From Macrophomina tecta (taxonomy: Eukaryota; Ascomycota; Dothideomycetes; Botryosphaeriales; Botryosphaeriaceae), in the NCBI GenBank assembly GCA_024180945.1, contig JAKSGN010000023.1, positions 1,302,001-1,366,000 of the forward strand: a DNA stretch of 64,000 nt, in the 5' to 3' direction. This document shows, piece after piece, positions 56,641 through 64,000 of this stretch. The notes under the pieces were generated by a model. It had not been told where the DNA came from, did no database searches, and worked only from the letters and a program-made list of their open reading frames with translations. How positions within the stretch are numbered: the first letter of the stretch is position 1; each line of letters opens with the position of its first letter. Position numbers and translations under genes: made by a program.

Positions 56641-57754
56641 ATGACGAGCTATGAAGCAGCAATCCCTTTCAGCAGTGCTGCTGAACTGGCAGTTGCTGGG
56701 CTGCTATACAGCTCGATCCTTTCAGTTCACACAAGATTTAGTGCTCCCCAATACAGCAAAGTCTTCAAGAAAGCCTCTAGCATGCCTCTGGTGCTTCACA
56801 TTGCCTCAGGAATCTGGGAAGTCTCGTCTTATCACGTACGGGCGCTTGCAGGGCCTGTACTACCCACTCGCTACGACGTATTCCTATGTCTGCTTCAGTC
56901 TTCCACTACCCTGATCCTCGCGAAGCCGCTGCGCAGGGGACACACACGGATGACAAGGCCGTGCTATCAAGCGGGGGCCATCCTTCGGCCCGTGATAACT
57001 TGCATCGCTTATATCGAGGGCAGCTCTGATCTGCACCGGTCATCCGTCAAGATACTCAACGGCTTCGTCTACACTCGGATTCTGATCTGGCTCCTCAGGA
57101 GACTTCAGCTTGTGCCGTCGTATCGGGACATGTACAACATCGGTGTGTTCGGGGCAGCCTTGATGGCCATTTCTGAGTCCTCAGTCAAGTACGGTCCACA
57201 CGTCTACATCGGCATGGTAATGCTGGTTGCTTTATTCAACCAAAGAGTGAGCGCAAGTGTGGAGACCCGGTGAGTTAAAATGAAAAGGTGTAAATAATTC
57301 CCAGCTCTAACACATCGAGGCGTGCAGACTTCCAGGTAAACAAGCCCCGATGCTTATGTTCTTTGTCATGCTCGGCTTTTCAGAGCTTCGAACAGTGCGC
57401 GATGTCGGCAAGACTGGAGCTCTTACGGAGCCAGCAGTAGACGAGTATGAAGAAGGCTTTACCGGAAAATGCGACTCGAGGCTGATGGGGAGTGAGGCCG
57501 CCCGCCAAAGCGCTGATAATGGCCATCAGGCACCGCACGAAGCTTCGTTGATCAACCAATCCCACTATGGTCTTTGCTCATTATACCTTAGGGCCTTCGT
57601 CAACACTGGAAACTTTAGCAGGGACTGCAAGATTGAAGCGGAGGCGACGATACCATCATTCCAGCAAAACTCTAGGGCGACGTTGTACGGAGATGTCATT
57701 GGAGACATGAGCGTTAATGGCTGTGAACCGGTTCAGATTATGGTGGAGCTATAG
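56641..57754 (+). CDS. Multi-spanning membrane protein, unknown
   Basis: Exons 56641-57269 and 57328-57754, with a 58-nt intron (GTGAGT..GTGCAG), join in frame: 351 residues. ATG 56641 is used; the frame upstream reaches only a TTG. About seven hydrophobic stretches are visible, including AELAVAGLLYSSILSV, YDVFLCLLQSSTTLILA, ILRPVITCIAYI, ILNGFVYTRILIWLL, MYNIGVFGAALMAIS, VYIGMVMLVALF and MLMFFVMLGF. A hydrophilic C-terminal tail of about 110 residues follows. No transporter motif is recognised, so the function is open. Two in-frame halves with a good intron make it a credible gene. Confidence 0.6.
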
Positions 57755-58956
57755 ATACTACGCTGAAATGCATTAGGTAATTCTGGCGCGAAAAGGACGA
57801 ACTCGAGCGTCGACTTTCTTGTCCATACCCACATCTATCAAGGGTATTATCAATGACGAAGTATTTTTGCTTATTCGTACATCTCCATATTTTTAAATTT
57901 TATCTGCAGTGCTAGGATTATCATACTCTCCAATCCCACCAACTCCCTGATTCTCGACATATACTTCATACCTCTCGTGCGAGGCTGTTTCCTGGCTATG
58001 TTTGAGTAGGGAGAAATTTTCTGGTAAGGCTAGTTTTCCTTCGCGAGTGCTTAATGCGCCAGCCACCTGCTGTGATAACTGCCCACACCTGCGCTTAATG
58101 CTGCCTAGCACCGACTCAAATGAAAACTACGGCAAATACTCTCATGCTTCCTGTAAGGCTTGTCCTAGCTTCTAACTAATGGATTGAGGCGATGTCGTTT
58201 TGTAACAGAGGTGAGGAATGTAAGAGCTGGGTTGTAACTTAGAGGCGTAATGTCCTGATGGAATTTGCGCTTGATCGGTCGGAATCGATGAATGAATGAC
58301 TTGATTGCTTCGTTGTTGAGGCGCTCGTGGTATTGATCCCCAAGACGTCTCAGAATGAATGACTAAGCTAATATACTATCCAATAGAATAACGGAGGTGA
58401 TTGAGCTCATTTTCCATCAGTAGAGAATGAATTGACGATGCTACTGAAGAGTGTAACGAGTGGTGGGGGAGGATCCCCTTTATACTACAGTGTCGGGCTA
58501 GTAAGCCGCGGATAGTCCTGTAACACTTAATGTTTGACATTTTTTGCTTAGTGAATGTTACAAAATAGTATGTCATTTACAAGCAGTAGTGTTAATGACA
58601 CTTTCTACCACTCTCTCGACATCATGCCAACTTTTGCAAAACCCTACTTTAATAATGAACTTTGATTCCAATAATTAGCCTGCTGTAATTCTTACAATCC
58701 GGACAAGCAGCAGCAGTTATTTCTTTTCGCCGTTCCAAAGTCAGCGGCCGTAACATACTCCGGTCCCTGCTCCGTAAAAAGGGTACGATAAGCTGGATTT
58801 GTTACAGTCGTCACCTCGCACCCCGAACATCTAATAATATCAAGTGGCAGAAAGCAATTTCGTCAAATATTTGGCCCGCGTCATGCGAAGCTAACCGCCC
58901 TGCATGCTAGAAACCCGTTGGTCTTATCTGTGCAGACAACATATGCAGTCACTCCA
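57755..58956. other. No recognisable gene
   Basis: Short frames only, on both strands. No repeat or RNA gene seen. Confidence 0.45.
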
Positions 58957-59742
58957 ATGGCACAGAAACTAGATCATCCTCTCAGAGCCCGCCCGAAAAC
59001 ATCCGTCATAGAATTCCTAATGTCGCAGTATGATATACGCCGCAAAATCAGACAGCATACAAATCCGTTTGACTACCTGCTCCTCCTCCAATCACTTTCC
59101 ATGAACAGATTTCCCGACATACAGCCCACTGACACTCAATTTTCATTAAATACCACGTCCTTTCTTTTCCGCGACCTCGAGTTCTGTAACTCATGGAGAA
59201 CTCGATTTGGGTGCGTCTTTTTGCTCTACGGAAATGAGCTACGAGATCTGATGCATTTCCTACAAGGATCAACCTTGGATCTGAGAAAACCAGTCAGGAT
59301 CGTGCTGGCTGTTTTGTTTCCTACCATGGATTCCTTGGAAGACGCTTTATCTCGTGTACTAAGAGGGGATGTCGAGGACCTTTCTAAGGAGGTTTCAGCA
59401 AGCACTCAAACTTATGTATCGCTGCGTTCGGCTAACGACAGGAACGACTCTTGTCTTGACCCTAGTGTTGAAATTTCCCCCGAGATTCATGTCTTTGACC
59501 CTCATCGCGATCGCTTGTGGCGAGAAGGAGAGCGCACAGGTTTCGCGCATAAACCAGAGGGCGAACAAATTACTTTCCTCCCTCTGTGTCACCATACTAG
59601 AGACCCTCTGACTTCTCTCGTATCTGCGCGTTGGCCGGCGGGCCAGGTTTCCGGTCACATATTCGCAGTCGGGCCCAAGGGGAAGCCAGGATGGATATCA
59701 ATTCCTCACTGCACCTTGTGCAAGGGCCACCAAGGGCACTAG
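58957..59742 (+). CDS. Hypothetical protein
   Basis: A single exon of 261 residues from ATG 58957 (the frame upstream reaches only TTG). It reads VIEFLMSQYDIRRKIRQHTN, FDYLLLLQSLSMNRFPDI, then FLFRDLEFCNSW and LRKPVRIVLAVLFPTMDSLE, and ends IPHCTLCKGHQG. The layout (a helix-rich start with a leucine-rich line) is weakly F-box-like, but the signature is not clear. The open frame is longer than expected by chance in this composition. No neighbour relation is evident. Confidence 0.5.
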   Translation: MAQKLDHPLRARPKTSVIEFLMSQYDIRRKIRQHTNPFDYLLLLQSLSMNRFPDIQPTDTQFSLNTTSFLFRDLEFCNSWRTRFGCVFLLYGNELRDLMHFLQGSTLDLRKPVRIVLAVLFPTMDSLEDALSRVLRGDVEDLSKEVSASTQTYVSLRSANDRNDSCLDPSVEISPEIHVFDPHRDRLWREGERTGFAHKPEGEQITFLPLCHHTRDPLTSLVSARWPAGQVSGHIFAVGPKGKPGWISIPHCTLCKGHQGH

Positions 59743-61460
59743 GACAGAACTATTGGGCGGAGAGATATAAGCGGATTCAAAAAAATAGAATTTTTTTTGA
59801 CTATCAAGGCGTCCCAATGAGTAAAGGGGGGGAGGGGAATGGTGTGCGGACTACAAACTGCAGTCTGTAGCTGCTCTACTGCGGTTTATCACGTGGACGA
59901 TGGGATTTTGGCACATGCAGTTCGCGAAATGGCCTGATGTCTCTGGTGCAGAAGATAGCGGAGGGGGTGTATGAATCATCATCACCGTCATCGTCATCAT
60001 AGTACAGAAGATAGTGCCTAATCGTTCGCTCAATAGCAGATAGAGAGCTGCCCAATACCAATTGCCACCGATCATAACGAGGAACGCGATTTCCACCGCC
60101 GCGCAAGGGCATATTGCGAGACGAATAGCCAAGCGCCGGATGAATTGAAATCCGCGGCATGTGGACGCTGAGGGGGAATGGTAATCTTCACGAAAATCTC
60201 ATTTATAGCCACGATCCACAGTATGGTTAAACTGGGCGAATAGTACTTGCTACACTGTCAATTTGGACAATCAGTCTCCCCTTAAATATGAAGATTATCG
60301 GTTCTCGAGGTTCGCTGTTGCTTGCGACCCACGATCTCTTCGTACTTATACGCCGACCAGGTTCCCCACGAATGGCACTTTGCTGAAGTCCATAGGACTA
60401 TCGCGCTTCCTGAAAAACAAACACGGATCGCATAGAGCTATGGCTGTGAGAAGCTAGAATTTTACAGCGACCACTGTGTTTATGGATTAGTACCGCATAA
60501 TTTCAGCCTATTTTGCGAAAAGACTGCAAAATCGTCCCGCAGATGCCCTCGTTACTGCAGCTACTACAATCCGCAGAAGAGTGTCTCTGAGGAGTAGCTG
60601 GGTGTAAAGGTGACAGTTGGCAGCTCGTGAACGCTCGTTGCGTTCTGTTTCGGCGCAGCTTTAACTCAATGTAAAGCTTTGATCAAGGCGCAGACAGGTC
60701 CATCAAAATGCACGATCTATATGGTAAAATACTCTCTTTTCTGGAAAGAAACCATAAGCATGAGGTGACGCTTATTTAGCACTCTATCTCGCATGATATG
60801 CGAGCGTTGGGAGATGAAGACCGGGTGGTCTTCGCCCGTTCGTCTGCCGCAGCGGTCAAAAGGCTGCACGACCATTCTCTATTGATAGAGGTGAGTTTGA
60901 AAAAAAAAAAAAAAAAAGAAAGAAAAAACAAAGAAAACAAGAGAAAATGAGAACGCATTCAGGGGTAAACAAGCTTCAGACGGTAAGGCGACCCAAATCA
61001 GAGCTCAGTTGGAGGGGAAAAGGGTTACTGACACGCATCCTGTGGTATAATTTATATAGCGTGAAGGGGATGGGCGCGGTCGGCAATGCACAGTGTTTTT
61101 TCTTTGAATGATCCGCATAAGGTGGACTGGTTGGGGGTTTGGTTCACAGCGTTCAGCTTGCACAATTTGTTATGCATGGACAGGCCTGATAATGATGCAG
61201 CAAGCCCAGGAGTATGAAGTTCGCTGTGCGCAGAAAGGCTGATCACAACAAATCAAACTACGAAAAAAAAAAAAGAAAAAGAAATCCATTCACAGTCATC
61301 ACTGTGCTCCCTCAGAGTTTCTTCAAAATACTAGCCTATCATTAAATTTCTGCACAGTCCTACTGTACGCACCGACGCACACGCAACGGTTCAGCGGCCA
61401 TCCCAATGAGTCCCTGATTGCATCACCTCGCTCCTCCATCACCGCCCACTCACTAGCACG
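59743..61460. other. No recognisable gene; low-complexity tracts
   Basis: Interrupted (ATC)n stretch at 59972-60000, an A18 run near 60900 and an A11 run near 61265. The last 60 bases are the 5' leader of the M16 pseudogene. Confidence 0.5.
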
Positions 61461-64000
61461 ATGGCTCACCTGGTCGAAAATCACGACCCGCTCGTACTGC
61501 GCTTAACAGAGAACATGGAGCGTCCTGCCCTCGACGACCGCACGTACCGCGTCATCCGCCTGCCGAATACGCTCGAGGCTCTGCTCATCTCTGATCCGGA
61601 CAAAGACAAAAGTCAGCGCTGCTATGGACGTCAGTGTGGGCAGCTTCAGCGACGCTGACGATATGCCTCGCATGGCCCACGCCGTCGAACATCTTCTGTT
61701 CATGGGCACCAAGAAGGTCAGTGGGGAACTCTGGACAAGTGCGCGTTTGGTGTTTGCCTCTGTGCTGCGCCTGAGACACCAGCAGGAGTGCTCACGAGGC
61801 GTTCTCGCCACCCGGTTGAGTCGTGCTAACGCATTTGCGGCCTGCAGTATCCCGAGGAAAACGCGTACCGCCAGTACCTCGCTGCCTTTACTGCTCCCAC
61901 GTCCACCAATTACTACTTCGAAATCTCCGCCAATCCCAAGAAACATCTCGCTAGCGAGAACTTGGCGGCCACAAGCGGCAATATGGATCAGCCCACCAGG
62001 AATGGCTCGCCCCTCTACGGCGCTCTGGACAGATTCGCACAGTTCTTTGTGGAACCGCTGTTCTTGGAGGAGGCACTGAATAGGGAGCTGAAAGCTGTCG
62101 ACTCAGAGAACAAGAAGCACCGGCAGAGCGATACGTGGAGATTATATCAGCTCAACAAATCTCTCTCAAATCCCAAGCACCCTTCTGCCACTTTTCCACT
62201 GGCAGCTACAGGACTCTTCACGACGACGCTCTGGCTCGCGGCGTGAAGATCGGGGATGAGTTTGTTAATTTTTACGAAAAGAATTACTCGGCGAATCGCA
62301 TGAAGCTCGTTGTCTTGGGGCGCGAAGGCCTTGATAACCTAGAGTCTTGGGTGTCTGAGCTGTTCTCAGAAGTCAAGAACAAGGATCTTCCTCGGAACAG
62401 ATGGGACGGGGCTCAACCCTTTACGGAAGAGGAGCTTCTCACCCGGGTCTTCGCAAAACCGGTGTCTGACATGCGGAACCTGGACCTTTGTTTCCCTTAC
62501 CGCGAGGAGGAGGAACTCTACGAGCCGCAGCCAGGTCGCTATCTCAGCCATTTGGTTGGTCATGAGGGCCCGGGAAGCATTTTTGCTCACATCAAAGCAA
62601 AGGGCTGGGCTATTGGATTGAATGCATATCCTGTGCCTTTGTGCCCCGGCTCCGCCTTCTTCAGCATTTCTGTCGGCCTGACCGAAGACGGGATTAAGAA
62701 TTACAAGAGAGTCGTGCAGACCATCTTCCAGTACATTGCGATGTTGAACGAGCATGAGCCTATGGAGTGGATCTTCGACGAGATGAGGCGGATGAGCGAG
62801 GTCGACTTCCACTCCAGACAAAAGAGCAGCGCCAGCTGCACTGCAAGCTCCCTCAGCGGCATCATGCAGAAGCCTTACAAGCGCGAACATCTTCTGAGTG
62901 GACCTGTTCTCATCCGTAAATTCTACCCGGAGGCTATCAAGGCCGGCCTCCCTTGTCTGAGGCCTGACAACTTCCGTATGACCATCGTCAGCCAAGAGTT
63001 CCCTGGCGAGTGGGATCAGAGGGAAAAGTGGTAAGTTACCGAATACAAGTACAAGAATATCCCGCAGGATTTCCTTTCGGAGATCCGGGATGCCGCAAAG
63101 AGCGCTGTACCTGCGCGTCCAGCCGATCTCCATCTGCCCCACAAGAACGAGTTCATTCCTACGACAGGAGGAGAATTGGCGAACCACTGATTGCGCCAAA
63201 GCTGATTCGCAATGAGGGGAAGGTTCGCCTATGGTACAAGAAAGATGACCGCTTCTGGGTACCGAAGGCCAACGTCCACGTCACGCTGCGAGCCCTTCTT
63301 GTCGCGTCTACCCTTTCGGCCACTGCCATGGCACATCTCTACAGGGACTTGGTCGGAGATTCTTTGGCGGAGTACTCTTACGATGCAGAATTCGCGGGCA
63401 TCGCATACCGCATCTCGAACAGCGCTCTAGGTGTCGAAATTTCCGTCAGTGGCTACAACGACAAGACGCCAATCTTGCTCGAGAAGGTCCTCACGGCCAT
63501 GCGTGACTTGGAAGTCTGCGAGGAGCGATTCGACATCGCGAAGGAGAGGCTTGTTCAGCTGTTCCGCAACACTGGGTACCAACCGCCCTACTGCCACGTC
63601 AGCACCTACACTCGCTGTCTCAGCACCGAGAGAGCTTGGATCAACGAGAACTACCTGAAAGAGCTCCCGCACGTCATGGCGGAAGACATCCGCCGCTTCT
63701 ATCTGCAACTTCTCAAGCAAACTCACATGGAAATGCTTGCGCACGGCAACTTGTATAAGAAGGATGCGCGCAAGATGGCGGACATGGTCGAATCCACGCT
63801 CAAGGCAAGGCCGCTTTCGCCTTCTCAGTGGCCTATCCGCAGGAGCTTGATCTTTCCGGAAGGTTGCAATTACGTATACGAGCGTTCGTTGAAGGATCGG
63901 GCCAACGCAAACCACTGTGTCGAGTACTCTTGCTCGGTGAGTGCCAACCAGGATCGGGACCTGCGCGCAAAGCTACTTCTATGGGCCCAGATCGCTGACG
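61461..64000 (+). pseudogene. M16 metallopeptidase (insulin-degrading enzyme / Ste23-like), broken, cut by the window edge
   Basis: Starts MAHLVENHDPLVLRLTENME and follows the insulysin pattern through the zinc motif HAVEHLLF (HxxEH). A 131-nt intron lies at 61717-61847 (GTCAGT..GCTAAC..CAG). Later blocks are NMDQPTRNG, ENKKHRQSDTWRLYQL, YLSHLVGHEGPGSIFAHIK, WYKKDDRFWVPKAN and ELPHVMAEDIRRF. Lesions: a frameshift at about 61612 (extra A), loss of about eight residues after YLAAF, a one-base deletion near 62182, a TAA at 63032-63034 in place of WYG, and a frameshift near 63175. Intact relatives in yeast mature a-factor and degrade short peptides in the cytosol. With five lesions this copy is probably dead, although the two A-run indels could be assembly errors. 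Confidence 0.85.

Noticed and set aside
62366..63199. 277-codon minus frame opposite the M16 pseudogene
   Set aside because: It is the antisense shadow of a GC-rich coding region. The plus strand matches the insulysin family throughout.

Overview
The window looks like nuclear DNA of a filamentous ascomycete (Pezizomycotina). Genes are split by very short introns (about 45-55 nt, GTRNGT donor, CTAAC/CTAAT-like branch, YAG acceptor). Families include a GH128-type glucanase, an Est1-type DNA/RNA-binding protein, F-box/2EXR-like proteins, a serine-rich cupredoxin membrane protein, a DHA2 MFS transporter and a Pcl/Pho80-type cyclin. Transposon copies carry many CAG-to-TAG and CAA-to-TAA stops, as repeat-induced point mutation (RIP) produces. 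The genus cannot be fixed from sequence alone. The mix of transposon nests, fast-evolving orphan genes and pseudogenes suggests an accessory or subtelomeric region.

Layout. 1-3.3 kb: gene-poor DNA, then a two-exon BTB/POZ gene. 3.8-14.8 kb: a dense transposon nest. It holds three 3' ends of one LINE family (one with a long RNase H ORF), a 3.8-kb Mutator-like element (MULE) with a six-exon transposase broken by two stops, a second LINE remnant, a 1.83-kb pogo/Fot1 element with perfect terminal inverted repeats (TIRs), a second pogo relic and a decayed repetitive ORF. 15.8-21.1 kb: secreted GH128-like protein, a pogo scrap and an AT-hook protein. 21-25.8 kb: mostly degenerate sequence. 25.8-46 kb: a gene-bearing stretch with Est1-like, DUF3237-like, cupredoxin, RING-like, F-box-like, MFS, 2EXR-like, a second F-box-like and an orphan with a probable GC-AG intron. 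46-52.2 kb: a second mobile nest with a 2.77-kb TIR element carrying an unclassified passenger gene opposite a truncated Tc1-type transposase, then a broken RNase H gene and a 258-bp MITE. 52.2-60 kb: cyclin, a multi-spanning membrane protein and orphans. 61.5-64 kb: an M16 (insulin-degrading enzyme/Ste23-like) pseudogene running off the right edge.

No operon-like or clear metabolic cluster is visible. Three F-box/2EXR-like genes lie within about 8 kb around the MFS gene, which fits a fast-turnover accessory locus. Many genes needed splicing to read correctly. I give the exon joins I could verify by reading frame and say where a frameshift could instead be an assembly error.
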